Shown here piece after piece: positions 32,538-41,602 of a stretch of 64,000 nucleotides of DNA; the first letter of the stretch is position 1, and each line of letters begins with the position of its first letter. The DNA comes from Paenibacillus chondroitinus NBRC 15376 (GTDB lineage Bacteria; Bacillota; Bacilli; Paenibacillales; NBRC-103111): positions 1-64,000 of the forward strand of contig NZ_BILW01000018.1 in the NCBI RefSeq assembly GCF_004000765.1, given 5' to 3'. The notes beneath the pieces were generated by a model that did not search any database, was not told the DNA's origin, and saw only the letters and a program-made list of their open reading frames with translations. Made by a program: the position numbers and the translations under genes.

Positions 32538-33755
32538 TTAACTCCTAAACTCTACTTGCTGTGGTTTATCAACAAATTTGCTGAAGTTATCAAGTCCCCA
32601 CATCCAGACCGTTCCATCTTTTTTGATAATGGACTCTGTCGGCGAATAGTAATTATTAATATTAACGGAAGCAGCATCGGCAATGCCATCTAATTTAAAT
32701 AAATCCTTCCAAACAGTTTGAGGTTCAATACCAAGAGCTTCCCATTTCTCTACAAAATAGCCCTTGCCCCAAACCGAACCATCTTTTTTCACAAAAAGTA
32801 CATGTTCAAAGTTGCTAGAAACATCCACGACATCCGAAATTTCATCAACTTGATATGGTGCTGCAGGAGTGAGAGCTACTTCTTGGAAGGATTGATTTTC
32901 TGAGAAAGCTGTTGTTCTCCCCCAGTTCCATACGGTACCATCTTTCTTTATGGCAAAATGATTGTTTTTAAGTTGGACAATGTCTTTTAGATTTTCGAGT
33001 TGCACTGGCTTATTGAAGCGAAATGAGTCGTATAAAGGTTTTTTCGAACCCCATGGGTTATATGCATCAATGTTCCAAACCGTTCCGTCCTCTTTTAAAA
33101 ATGTCACATCATAATAGTCATTAGAAATCATTAAGTCCTTAATATGATCCAAACCTTCAACAAGAACTGGCTCTGTTTTCAATGAAATAGAAGGATCATT
33201 TTTTACATAACTTGGAGCTGTTTCGAATATCCATACTTTTCCATTTTTATCAAGGGCAAGACCAAACAAACCAAACGTATCAACTTTTACGATATTTTCT
33301 AAGTGAGGGATTTGTTCTCCCAAAGTTGCAGAGATATGTTCCTTGTGATCCGGTTGCTCATTTTCTGCCGTGCGTTCTACTGTCCATACGGTACCATCAT
33401 TTTTCAAAACAAGTATCATGCCATGTTCATTTTGGCTAATGCTTTTTACATTTGTAAGACTCGGTGCCTTAACCATCAGGTTAGGAAAAGAGCCATCTTT
33501 TACGGATATGGCATGAAGTGCCAGACACCAACCATTACCTTGATTGTCAATCGCAATAGGAAATCTGGGTTGTGTCAATTGAACAATCTTTGGCTGATCC
33601 TTCGCCGAAGCATCTGCCGCTATTGCCGTCAGTGGAGCAATACTTGAAAGGGATAGTACAGATAATAATGCAGCACCTTGAGTGATTCGTTTTGACCAAT
33701 AATGAAACTTCAACGTCTTCATCTCTCCTTTAGTTGGGGAATTCTTTTTATTCAT
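32538..33755 (-). CDS. Secreted RCC1-like beta-propeller protein (degenerate repeats)
   Basis: Exported protein of 405 residues with a signal peptide ending near TAIAADA. Seven repeats follow, each with a strand pair like LVLKNDGTVWTVE, GLALDKNGKVWIFE, VTFLKEDGTVWNID, FAIKKDGTVWNWG, VLFVKKDGSVWGKG and IIKKDGTVWMWG; the first (IAIDNQGNGWCLA) is the most worn. The kDGtVW core is that of bacterial RCC1 repeats, but the following GQLGDG turn is lost in most. Seven repeats suggest one seven-bladed propeller. No anchoring domain is seen. Start uncertain: the second Met at 33722 has AAAGGAG too close. Role unknown; compare the large RCC1 protein at 51327. Confidence 0.75.
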   Translation of the reverse strand: MNKKNSPTKGEMKTLKFHYWSKRITQGAALLSVLSLSSIAPLTAIAADASAKDQPKIVQLTQPRFPIAIDNQGNGWCLALHAISVKDGSFPNLMVKAPSLTNVKSISQNEHGMILVLKNDGTVWTVERTAENEQPDHKEHISATLGEQIPHLENIVKVDTFGLFGLALDKNGKVWIFETAPSYVKNDPSISLKTEPVLVEGLDHIKDLMISNDYYDVTFLKEDGTVWNIDAYNPWGSKKPLYDSFRFNKPVQLENLKDIVQLKNNHFAIKKDGTVWNWGRTTAFSENQSFQEVALTPAAPYQVDEISDVVDVSSNFEHVLFVKKDGSVWGKGYFVEKWEALGIEPQTVWKDLFKLDGIADAASVNINNYYSPTESIIKKDGTVWMWGLDNFSKFVDKPQQVEFRS

Positions 33756-33874
33756 CCATTTATATCCATAAGGTTAGACGGGAAAAATAGGAAATAGTTT
33801 CGATATACAATAAAATTTTCTATTAATTCCCAAGTTGGTGATTTGATCATTCAGAGTGAAAGGCAGGTATTCCC

Positions 33875-34384
33875 ATGGCCGTGGAAGTTGTAATTGCAGA
33901 ATATACGCCTGAATGGGCAGCAGAGTTTGAGAGGGAGAAGGCGAAGATACAACAATCTCTGCAACAAAGGGCGGTCTATATCGAACATATCGGCAGCACC
34001 TCAGTGGTCGGATTACCCTCAAAGCCAATAGTGGACATTGCAGTTGGCGTTCATCAACTTGAGGAAGCCGACCTATTCATTGAACCTTTGTGTAAAATGG
34101 GATACGAATATGTTCCCAAAGTGGAGTTTCCCACTCGCCGATTTTTTCGTAAAGGAGAATGGCGGAAAGGAACGCATCACCTTCATGTTTATGAAATGAC
34201 GAGTAACGAATGGGAAAGTAACCTTTTATTCCGCGATTATCTCAGAAGCCACCAAGAGAAAGTAGGCGAATATGCCGCACTTAAGAAGCATCTTGCATCC
34301 ATATATTCAGAAGATCGAGCGACATATACCATTATGAAAGCACCATTCATTCAATCGGTTATAGAACTGGCGAGGAATTCATGA
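33875..34384 (+). CDS. GrpB family protein (UPF0157, nucleotidyltransferase fold)
   Basis: GrpB/UPF0157 protein, 169 residues, predicted cytosolic. The diagnostic motif is EHIGSTSVVGLPSKPIVDI (about 36-54), a nucleotidyltransferase-like GS..D.D pattern, followed by HHLHVYEMTSNEWESNLLFRDYL. It is often an acetyltransferase neighbour or fusion partner to CoA kinases in other bacteria; its own reaction is unproven. GAAAGGCAGG precedes the ATG. Stands alone. Confidence 0.87.
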   Translation: MAVEVVIAEYTPEWAAEFEREKAKIQQSLQQRAVYIEHIGSTSVVGLPSKPIVDIAVGVHQLEEADLFIEPLCKMGYEYVPKVEFPTRRFFRKGEWRKGTHHLHVYEMTSNEWESNLLFRDYLRSHQEKVGEYAALKKHLASIYSEDRATYTIMKAPFIQSVIELARNS

Positions 34385-34462
34385 AGAAATGTCATTTGGC
34401 TATTTGCTAAGTGGCTTTTTTCAGGCATAATCAAAATTGAATAACTTCGTATGGGAGGGCTT

Positions 34463-35689
34463 ATGTTAGATTACATACTCTTAAACTTTCTATTTATTCT
34501 GGTAGGTGCCCTTTCATACTTTGCTTTTGGATTATACAAGAATAAACACTCCAAAATAATTATCGGTGTGTTTTCGGGTGTATCCGTCGTATTTTGTATG
34601 TCGTTTCCTTTTACGGTTTTTCCAGGGTACATCTACGATTTGAGAATAATTCCATTTCTCGTAGCGCTGATTTACGGGGGGTATGGCGCAGGAGGGCTCG
34701 TAGCTGTTACTTTGATTCTCTATCGCCTTTATCTTGGGGGCAGCGGGTTTATCGTAACCACTTTATCGTATATTCCCATCTACATTCTTGTTCTTGTATT
34801 TCTGAAACTTCGAAAAGAAGGAAAACAAAATATTTTATTTGGGATGTTGTTTTCCTTATTGTCAGCATTGATTGTGTCCGTATGGAGCACGATTCAATTG
34901 CAAAATGATATAGATCACCATGAGATCTTTTTTGTTTATTATTGCGTTATTATAACGGTTTGTTCATGGATTACTTTCTTTTTCATTGAAACGATGAGGG
35001 ACAACATCCATATGCGGGATGAAATCTACCGTTCTGAGAAACTTAGTGTTTTGGGTGAGCTTGCTGCCACCATCGCTCATGAAATTCGAAATCCAATTAC
35101 CGTATCCAAAGGTTTTCTTCAATTATTAAAATCCCGTACGCAGAATGAAACGGATCTTAAATATTCTATTCTTGCATTAGAAGAGATTGATCGAGCGGAA
35201 GCTATCATTTCCGAGTACCTCATGTACGCCAAGCCTCAGGCTGAAAAGGTAGAAAAGATTGATGTTAAAGCCCATTTGAGTAACGTTATAAGCATAACCG
35301 AACCCTATGTTACGTCAAAGGGCCACATCGTGGAAAGCCAGTTGGAGGATTTGTATGTTTATGGCGAATCGAAAAAATTAACGCAAGTCATGATCAATTT
35401 AATTAAAAATGCGGCTGAAGCGATAGAGAAAAACGGGAAGATCACGATTCATGCATTTGCCCAAAATAAGTACGCAGTTATTGAAATTATGGATACGGGC
35501 ATCGGCATGAACGAAGAACAGCTTCAGAGATTAGGTAACCCTTTCTATTCAACGAAGGCGAAAGGAACGGGGCTCGGACTTATGGTCAGCTACCGAATCA
35601 TTGAAGCTTTGGGTGGAACGATTCGTGTTCAAAGTAAACAGGGGATTGGCACGAAATTCAGTGTACTCATTCCCCTAGAAGCTTCTTAA
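34463..35689 (+). CDS. Sensor histidine kinase with 5TM-LYT-type domain (KinB-like)
   Basis: Membrane histidine kinase, about 408 residues. N-terminal ~180 residues contain five to six helices of the 5TM-5TMR_LYT type (LRIIPFLVALIYGGYGAGG is its hallmark), followed directly by HisKA with phosphoacceptor motif IAHEIRNPITVSKGFLQLL and HATPase_c with NLIKNAAEAIE, MDTGIGM and GTGLGLMVSY. The layout is that of the sporulation-type kinases KinB and relatives, which have no neighbouring response regulator; none is adjacent here either. The ribosome site GGGAGGG favours ATG 34463 although spacing is short; ATG 34451 is the alternative. Its 3' end overlaps the convergent MmyB-type gene by 23 bp. Confidence 0.86.
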   Translation: MLDYILLNFLFILVGALSYFAFGLYKNKHSKIIIGVFSGVSVVFCMSFPFTVFPGYIYDLRIIPFLVALIYGGYGAGGLVAVTLILYRLYLGGSGFIVTTLSYIPIYILVLVFLKLRKEGKQNILFGMLFSLLSALIVSVWSTIQLQNDIDHHEIFFVYYCVIITVCSWITFFFIETMRDNIHMRDEIYRSEKLSVLGELAATIAHEIRNPITVSKGFLQLLKSRTQNETDLKYSILALEEIDRAEAIISEYLMYAKPQAEKVEKIDVKAHLSNVISITEPYVTSKGHIVESQLEDLYVYGESKKLTQVMINLIKNAAEAIEKNGKITIHAFAQNKYAVIEIMDTGIGMNEEQLQRLGNPFYSTKAKGTGLGLMVSYRIIEALGGTIRVQSKQGIGTKFSVLIPLEAS

Positions 35690-36506
35690 GCTTGCGAGTC
35701 GTATCACTGTCGAGTGTCGGTACATTGATTGTCACTGTAAGGTGGGGCAAATCCGTTACATGGAAGGAAAGTTGATCAAAGATCAGTAATCCGGCTGCCG
35801 GATGATGATTGATTTTCTTTCCTTCGGGCCCATTGAGAACATCATGTTGCGGCCACCATGCCCTGAATTCCGCACTGATCTGATTCAAATCCCCAATAAG
35901 CTTCATCCACCAAGGATCACCCGCAAACTTGCCATAGTTGGCTCGAAAATGAGCCAAACGGTGCCGGGCATGATTTTCCCAGTTGTCTTGAAGCATTTCT
36001 CGCACGTATGGCGAAGTGAACGTTCGCCAGAGCGAATTGCGCTCGCGCATCGACATGGCACGATAATCCCCATAAATCAGATTTGCTGCACTATTCCAAG
36101 CAACAATATTCAGGCGCTGATCGGTCACATAAGCCGGACTCGTCCCTTGTAGATCAAGGAAAAGCTGAAGCGTCGGACTAATCGTAGTTTCAACTGGCGT
36201 TAGATCAGCAGGCAGCTGCTGTAAAGCCAGCAGAAATAAATGCTTGCGCTCACTCGAATCCAGCTGGAGAGCCCGTGCAATATTGTCCAGCACTTGAGCC
36301 GATACCTGAATATTTCGCGCTTGTTCCAACCATGTATACCAATCCACGCTTACGCCGGAGAGTTGCGCCACTTCCCCGCGTCTAAGACCGGGTGTGCGCC
36401 TTCGGCCTCCATGCGGCAAACCCACTTGCTCGGGTGAGAGTCGTGCGCGACGAGTTTTAAGAAACTGCGCCAATTCTTCAAGGCGCGTATGGTTTGAATG
36501 TTCCAT
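35667..36506 (-). CDS. XRE-type regulator with MmyB-like ligand-binding domain
   Basis: Transcriptional regulator, 279 residues. An N-terminal helix-turn-helix of the xenobiotic-response type (RRTPGLRRGEVAQLSGVSVD, then WYTWLEQARNIQVSAQVLDN) is followed by a PAS-like MmyB domain (SPAYVTDQRLNIVAWNSAAN and the FRANYGKFAGDPWW stretch), which binds fatty-acid-like ligands in the Chloroflexus structure. It is divergent from an MFS efflux gene, and an 11-bp dyad lies between them, so it most likely controls that pump. The 3' end overlaps the kinase gene on the other strand. Confidence 0.88.
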   Translation of the reverse strand: MEHSNHTRLEELAQFLKTRRARLSPEQVGLPHGGRRRTPGLRRGEVAQLSGVSVDWYTWLEQARNIQVSAQVLDNIARALQLDSSERKHLFLLALQQLPADLTPVETTISPTLQLFLDLQGTSPAYVTDQRLNIVAWNSAANLIYGDYRAMSMRERNSLWRTFTSPYVREMLQDNWENHARHRLAHFRANYGKFAGDPWWMKLIGDLNQISAEFRAWWPQHDVLNGPEGKKINHHPAAGLLIFDQLSFHVTDLPHLTVTINVPTLDSDTTRKLKKLLGE

Positions 36507-36542
36507 ATAGCGGCGTCTACTCCTCTCCTCTAATCTGGTTCC

Positions 36543-36569
36543 TATCGTAGGAGCTCATCTCCTAGGATA
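36543..36569. promoter_or_regulatory. Putative operator between MmyB regulator and MFS pump
   Basis: TATCGTAGGAG (36543-36553) and CTCCTAGGATA (36559-36569) match at 10 of 11 positions around CTCAT. It lies 37 nt upstream of the regulator start and upstream of a TATACAAT -10-like region (36589-36596) serving the pump. Confidence 0.5.
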
Positions 36570-36652
36570 AACCATCATCTTATTCTATTATACAATCCAT
36601 TATACACTTTCTATTGAGATGAATTTCATATCGCAATGGAAGGGGACTTACT

Positions 36653-38035
36653 TTGGAAAAAGCATTGCAATTACAGTCCAACCTTACAGGAAAGCTAGCC
36701 AAAATGCTGCTTCTTCTTGGACTTTCGCTTGGATACTTTATGGTACTCCTGGACATGACGGTGGTGAGCGTTGCGCTGCCTGCGATTCGCTCCGAATTAG
36801 GCGGAGGATTATCCGGACTTCAATGGGTGGTCAACGCATACACAATTGTGTTTGCCGGTTTACTGCTATCCATGGGTTCGTTAGCGGATAAACTTGGTGC
36901 CAAACGGGTTTATGCTGGAGGTTTGGCCCTTTTTCTCGGGGCTTCAGTCCTAGCCGCATTTGTTTCGTCACTGGGGATGCTGATCGGCTTACGTGCGATA
37001 CTCGGCATTGGAGGTGCAGCTCTGATGCCAGCGTCGCTGAGCCTATTGGTCCATGCCTACCCAGAGAAGGCCGAACGCGCCCGGGCGCTTGGTATATGGG
37101 CAGCAGTTACCGGGGCAGCGATGGCGGCGGGACCTGTGATCGGCGGGCTCTTGGTAGATTCGTTTGGTTGGCGAAGCATTTTTTTGCTTAATGTACCGCT
37201 TGCAGTCATGAGCCTAATCTTGACGTTTCTGCTAGTTAAGGAAACAGACCGTAGAGCGCAGAGAAGCTTTGACATAGGGGGCCAAATAACGGCCATAGTC
37301 GCCATTGCTGCTTTGTCATTCGGACTGATGGAGGGGAGCAGCTATGGATGGTTTTCTCCGACTATTTTAATGACATTTGGCGTGGCCCTGTTAAGCGCCA
37401 TCCTTTTTCTCATATTCGAAGCGAAAGATGAATCCCCATTACTTCCTTTGTCGTTATTTAAACATGCGACAGTATCGGCGGGCATGATAGCGGGGCTGGC
37501 GATTAACATCGGCCTGTCGGGCATTTTATTTATCGTGCCGGTATTTTTTCAACAAGTGCGCGGATTGTCGGCCCACATCACAGGACTCTTGCTTCTTCCC
37601 ATGATGATTCCGCTTGCTTTTAACCCAATTCTGACTGGACGCATCGTTGGCAGAATCGGAGCTCGGATACCGATGACTGTCGGTTTTAGCCTTAGTGCTT
37701 TGGGTACACTGCTTCAGGTGTGGACGGAAGTGAACACCAACTATGCGATTACGATGATTGGTTTGCTGTTTATCGGTTTCGGAGTATCTTTTACAATTCC
37801 CTCGCTGATGGCGGCTGTCATTTCATCTGTCCCGAAGGAACAGACCGGTGCGGTATCCGGCGCTCTTAACGCAAGCCGTCAGCTCGGCGCCACGTTAGGG
37901 GTTGCCATTCTTGGTTCGATTCTGAGCAGCCGCACATCTTTTATTGACGGCATGCATCTATCGTTTATCGTGACAACCGTTATCTTGTTTGGCGGGAGCA
38001 GCTTATCGTTCGTATTTATGGGTAGAAAAAAATAA
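36653..38035 (+). CDS. MFS drug-efflux transporter, DHA2 (14-TM) type
   Basis: Proton-driven efflux pump of the DHA2 family (EmrB/QacA/LfrA-like), 460 residues and about 14 helices. Motif D1 is FMVLLDMTVVSVALPAI, motif A is GSLADKLGAKRVY, motif B is LRAILGIGGAALMPASLSLL, and motif C is GAAMAAGPVIGGLLVDSFGWRSIF. The C-terminal half has GAVSGALNASRQLGATLG. A TTG start follows GGAAGGGGA by about 8 nt. Divergent from the MmyB-type regulator. Likely exports a lipophilic or cationic compound. Confidence 0.9.
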   Translation: MEKALQLQSNLTGKLAKMLLLLGLSLGYFMVLLDMTVVSVALPAIRSELGGGLSGLQWVVNAYTIVFAGLLLSMGSLADKLGAKRVYAGGLALFLGASVLAAFVSSLGMLIGLRAILGIGGAALMPASLSLLVHAYPEKAERARALGIWAAVTGAAMAAGPVIGGLLVDSFGWRSIFLLNVPLAVMSLILTFLLVKETDRRAQRSFDIGGQITAIVAIAALSFGLMEGSSYGWFSPTILMTFGVALLSAILFLIFEAKDESPLLPLSLFKHATVSAGMIAGLAINIGLSGILFIVPVFFQQVRGLSAHITGLLLLPMMIPLAFNPILTGRIVGRIGARIPMTVGFSLSALGTLLQVWTEVNTNYAITMIGLLFIGFGVSFTIPSLMAAVISSVPKEQTGAVSGALNASRQLGATLGVAILGSILSSRTSFIDGMHLSFIVTTVILFGGSSLSFVFMGRKK

Positions 38036-38083
38036 ACAGCGGCAGCCAAGGACTAAATGTTCAGTCCAAGGCTGCCGCCGTTT
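38035..38083. terminator. Terminator after MFS gene
   Basis: GCGGCAGCC-AA-GGACT pairs with AGTCC-AA-GGCTGCCGC, loop AAATGTTC, then CGTTTGTTG; between convergent genes. Confidence 0.85.
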
Positions 38084-38098
38084 GTTGTCCCAGGCCAT

Positions 38099-39664
38099 TC
38101 AATCTGCTAAGGAGGATATGCCAGTTTTCCTTGCCCGTTTCATCGTATACATAGCCTCATCCGCATTCTTCATTAATGTTGTGATGTCCGTGGCATCTCG
38201 AGGAAATTGGCTGACTCCGGCGCTAAACGAAATCGGAATTTCAATCCCTTTATACGTAAAAGGGGTCTTCTGTAAGAGAGACAACCGATGGTCGACTATA
38301 CGGTCTAATTCGCTATTGTCATCCATGGAGGAAATAATCCAAACGAATTCGTCTCCACCGATCCGTCCAATCTTATCATCAGGTTGGGAGCAGTTTTCCA
38401 ACATAAGTGCAATATGTTTGAGATAAAGGTCGCCAACAAAATGCCCGTATCGATCGTTAATTGGTTTAAAGTTATCCAGGTCAATTAAGATAAGAGCAAA
38501 ACTTTCACGTCGTTCGATCTTTTCTAACAGCAGCTCATGGAGGGCAGCCCGGTTATATAAATCCGTAAGTGAATCATGGTGCGCTAAATATTTGTAATTT
38601 TGCTCGGATTTTAATAGTTTACGTTCCGCAACCTTAAGAGACGTAACATCTGTCAGATGCATCACATATAGCTTCTCGTCGGTTTCTTCGATCAATTCAA
38701 GGCCCATAATCAAATCCAAGTCGCCTTTCTTCGGATTATGCAGTTGAGCCTCCCACTGGACTTCATTTTCTTGCTGAACCAGAGCCAACATGTCGACTAC
38801 GGGCATGTTATTCTCAAACTGGAAATAGCTCATGATATGATGAACAGGAATTCCTTCCAGCCATTGTTTGGCCCGGGGATTCATTTCTTTAACGTCTCCC
38901 TTTTGGTCCAGAAGCAGAATGGCGGTCGGCGCAGACTTGAAAAGAATATGGAAGAGCTTGCGGTAATCCGGCATAATGTCATACTTACCAACCAAATGGC
39001 GGAGGGTAACAGCCCATAGCAAATAGCCGATAAAAAATAGGATCATGGCATTCCGTGACGTTAGTACTTTCGATTGTAGAAGGAATGTAACAAGGACAAA
39101 CCAGGCAAACAGCAAAAATAAGCTGAGAAGCAGGGAACGCAGAACCTGCCGATGTTTGATTTCCTTCACACGGAACCAGGAAACGGCGAGGATGATCACC
39201 GAAAGCAGGATATATCCTGCTATAAAGAGAACGGTAATAAGTAAAAATTGTGGATCAAGCGGACTCCGTCCATCCGTCACTTCAGCGTTATATAATACGC
39301 GATGATCTTTGGTGATTAAAAACCCAAGCCACAATGTATACGGGGCTGCGTAAATGAAAGGCAAAAATCGTTTGAAAGCCGAAGTCGCAGGGTTTCCGAT
39401 GAGTACGCTGAGATGGACCAAACAGCAGATGACCAACAGAAGCATCGGGCTATTCCCGTAAAGAACAATTTGCATTTGATATTGAGGAAGCAAAGATGTT
39501 TTAATGTATTCTCCTAAGAAATAAAACTGAAAAGCCAGCATAAGCAGAGCGGCAATTCGGTTCAACATGCTTTTTATATTTCGATGTAGTAAGGTTACAG
39601 CCATGTAGAAAAAGAAAAAACTAGGGAGCAAAATCGTTAAGAAGTCCATGAAAAGTTCGTTCAT
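38099..39664 (-). CDS. Membrane diguanylate cyclase (GGDEF)
   Basis: Makes cyclic di-GMP. 521 residues: eight or so N-terminal hydrophobic helices up to about residue 235 (a histidine-kinase N-terminal-like membrane sensor), a PAS domain (LFKSAPTAILLLDQKGDVKEMN) and a C-terminal GGDEF domain with intact GGDEF at 436-440. The RxxD inhibitory site expected just before it is missing (the stretch reads SQPDDKIGRIGGDEF), so the usual product feedback is probably absent. ATG 39664, with GAAGG upstream, gives the natural MNELFMDFL start; the GTG at 39712 lacks a ribosome site. Convergent with the MFS gene. Confidence 0.88.
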   Translation of the reverse strand: MNELFMDFLTILLPSFFFFYMAVTLLHRNIKSMLNRIAALLMLAFQFYFLGEYIKTSLLPQYQMQIVLYGNSPMLLLVICCLVHLSVLIGNPATSAFKRFLPFIYAAPYTLWLGFLITKDHRVLYNAEVTDGRSPLDPQFLLITVLFIAGYILLSVIILAVSWFRVKEIKHRQVLRSLLLSLFLLFAWFVLVTFLLQSKVLTSRNAMILFFIGYLLWAVTLRHLVGKYDIMPDYRKLFHILFKSAPTAILLLDQKGDVKEMNPRAKQWLEGIPVHHIMSYFQFENNMPVVDMLALVQQENEVQWEAQLHNPKKGDLDLIMGLELIEETDEKLYVMHLTDVTSLKVAERKLLKSEQNYKYLAHHDSLTDLYNRAALHELLLEKIERRESFALILIDLDNFKPINDRYGHFVGDLYLKHIALMLENCSQPDDKIGRIGGDEFVWIISSMDDNSELDRIVDHRLSLLQKTPFTYKGIEIPISFSAGVSQFPRDATDITTLMKNADEAMYTMKRARKTGISSLAD

Positions 39665-39811
39665 TATAAAATGTACCTTCTCGTGATCGTATAGTGGAGT
39701 GTTCACTCTCACAGTAGCATGAATTTTGCTTGCTATGCAATAACAAAACAGGAGGAAAATATAAGGTGATTTGACGAAGACTTTTAACTATCAATAAAAA
39801 GGGGATCGACT

Positions 39812-41602
39812 ATGGAAATTAGAAATATGACTCGGCGTCTTCAGTTTCCTTTTCAAATGAGTATGAGATACAAGCTTATGATTCTAATGGTCATTATCGC
39901 TGTTCTGCCGTTAACCTTAGTGACGATTTTCGCCGCAAAAACAACCAAACACTCGCTAAGTCTGGAAATCATACGTTCCAACGAGTCAAGAATGGATTGG
40001 GCAGCGAAATATTTCGATGAAAAATTCGGCCAATTGCATTCAGTGGCGTATTCCCTTCTTATGGATAATAATTTATTTCCGAATACCAATGGTGAAACGA
40101 TTAGCGCAAGTAACGGTCCGGAAACAGGAAAACCGTATATAGACGAGAAGCTCAGATCTCTTTATGTGGCCAACAATACGAATATTGCTTCAATCTCTCT
40201 TTATTTAAATGCCAAACAGCGTCTCTATATCGTGGATAAAGATGCCGTTCGATCAACAGATCAGAAAGTGAATCCCGCTTTGGAAGGGGGAGAATCAGCC
40301 AACAACCATCAGACCGTCAATAAGATTGTGAAATCTACACACAATAATTTCAAATTGATACGCAGTATGAATCGGTTTGAAGATCACGAAATTCTCGGCG
40401 GCGTGTTTATTGAAGCCAGATGGAATATGATGGATAATGTCATCAACATGATCCATTCGGAGCCCAATAGCGAAGTGCTTGTATTGGATGCGCAGGGAAA
40501 CCTGATGTACAACCCTTACCCCGTACAAACGATGATGGATCAGGAGATGCTGGAAAAGGCGCTACACGGTCCAATGGAACCAGGCTTTATTGAATCCAAG
40601 CAAGGCATTTTGTTTTATCAGCCTGTTGTGTCGGCGAACTTATGGATCGTGAAATTTATCCCGATTAGTTATGTAAATGAAGGCGCTTCCACGACATTGA
40701 GTTTTAGTTTTTATACAGCTATGGTCTCTACCCTACTGGCGATTATTCTTTCCGTATTAATTGCTTATTTCACGACGAAGCCGATTATTCGATTAACGAG
40801 GTCGATGAAAGCCTTGGAGCACTTGAATTTCAACGTAGGTGTAGACAAAGTGCGAAGCGATGAGATTGGTACGCTGGAGAGACGATTTAATTCCATGCTG
40901 CTGAAAATTAAAGAGTTGGTTCAAATTGAGTATAAAAGCAAAATTGAGAAGAGGACCGCACAGCTGAAAGCGATGCAGGCTCAAATTAATCCTCATTTTC
41001 TGTATAATGCGCTGCAATCCATAGGCGGGGTTGCCCTCTCCCGGCATGCACCGGAAATTTATGAGTATGTCAGAGCGCTCAGCGAGTTATTTCGTTATAC
41101 GATCAAAATGAAATCGGATCTGGTCACCGTGGCTGATGAAATCGAACATGTAACGAACTATTTGCAAATTCAGAAATTACGTTTTCAAGACATGATTCAT
41201 ATCCAAATGGACATCGAAGAGGACTGCGGACATTACGAGCTTCCCAAATTCATTCTTCAACCTATCGTAGAAAATTGTTTCGTCCATGGTTTGGAAGGAA
41301 AGATGGGCCAATGGATCATCGCGATCAGGGTCGAGAAAATGATGGATGACATTGAAATTAGTATTGAAGATAACGGACTAGGCATAGATGAGGTGCGTTT
41401 GGAGGACATTCGGCGACAATTGAGCCGCCCAGGGGAGGATCAAGTGATTGGGGAAAGCATGGGCATGAATAACGTGAATTCACGGATAAAGCTTATTTTC
41501 GGACAAGAGTACGGGATGTTTGTTACAAGCTCGAAAGGTGCCGGAACGACGGTCAAAGTCGTTATCCCCGCCATTGTTAAAGGAGAGGAGCCTCTACAAT
41601 GA
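39812..41602 (+). CDS. YesM-type sensor histidine kinase
   Basis: Membrane sensor kinase, 596 residues. A first helix (KLMILMVIIAVLPLTLVTIF) and second helix near 305 flank an extracellular sensor; then a HAMP domain (RLTRSMKALEHLNFNVGV), a coiled coil, and the His_kinase domain whose phosphoacceptor is His395 in QINPHFLYNALQS, followed by HATPase_c with QPIVENCFVHGL, EDNGLGI and GMGMNNVNSRI-like GMNNVNSRIK. This architecture typically senses extracellular sugar, often through the binding protein. It overlaps its response-regulator gene by 4 nt (ATGA) and heads a sugar ABC locus. Confidence 0.92.
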   Translation: MEIRNMTRRLQFPFQMSMRYKLMILMVIIAVLPLTLVTIFAAKTTKHSLSLEIIRSNESRMDWAAKYFDEKFGQLHSVAYSLLMDNNLFPNTNGETISASNGPETGKPYIDEKLRSLYVANNTNIASISLYLNAKQRLYIVDKDAVRSTDQKVNPALEGGESANNHQTVNKIVKSTHNNFKLIRSMNRFEDHEILGGVFIEARWNMMDNVINMIHSEPNSEVLVLDAQGNLMYNPYPVQTMMDQEMLEKALHGPMEPGFIESKQGILFYQPVVSANLWIVKFIPISYVNEGASTTLSFSFYTAMVSTLLAIILSVLIAYFTTKPIIRLTRSMKALEHLNFNVGVDKVRSDEIGTLERRFNSMLLKIKELVQIEYKSKIEKRTAQLKAMQAQINPHFLYNALQSIGGVALSRHAPEIYEYVRALSELFRYTIKMKSDLVTVADEIEHVTNYLQIQKLRFQDMIHIQMDIEEDCGHYELPKFILQPIVENCFVHGLEGKMGQWIIAIRVEKMMDDIEISIEDNGLGIDEVRLEDIRRQLSRPGEDQVIGESMGMNNVNSRIKLIFGQEYGMFVTSSKGAGTTVKVVIPAIVKGEEPLQ

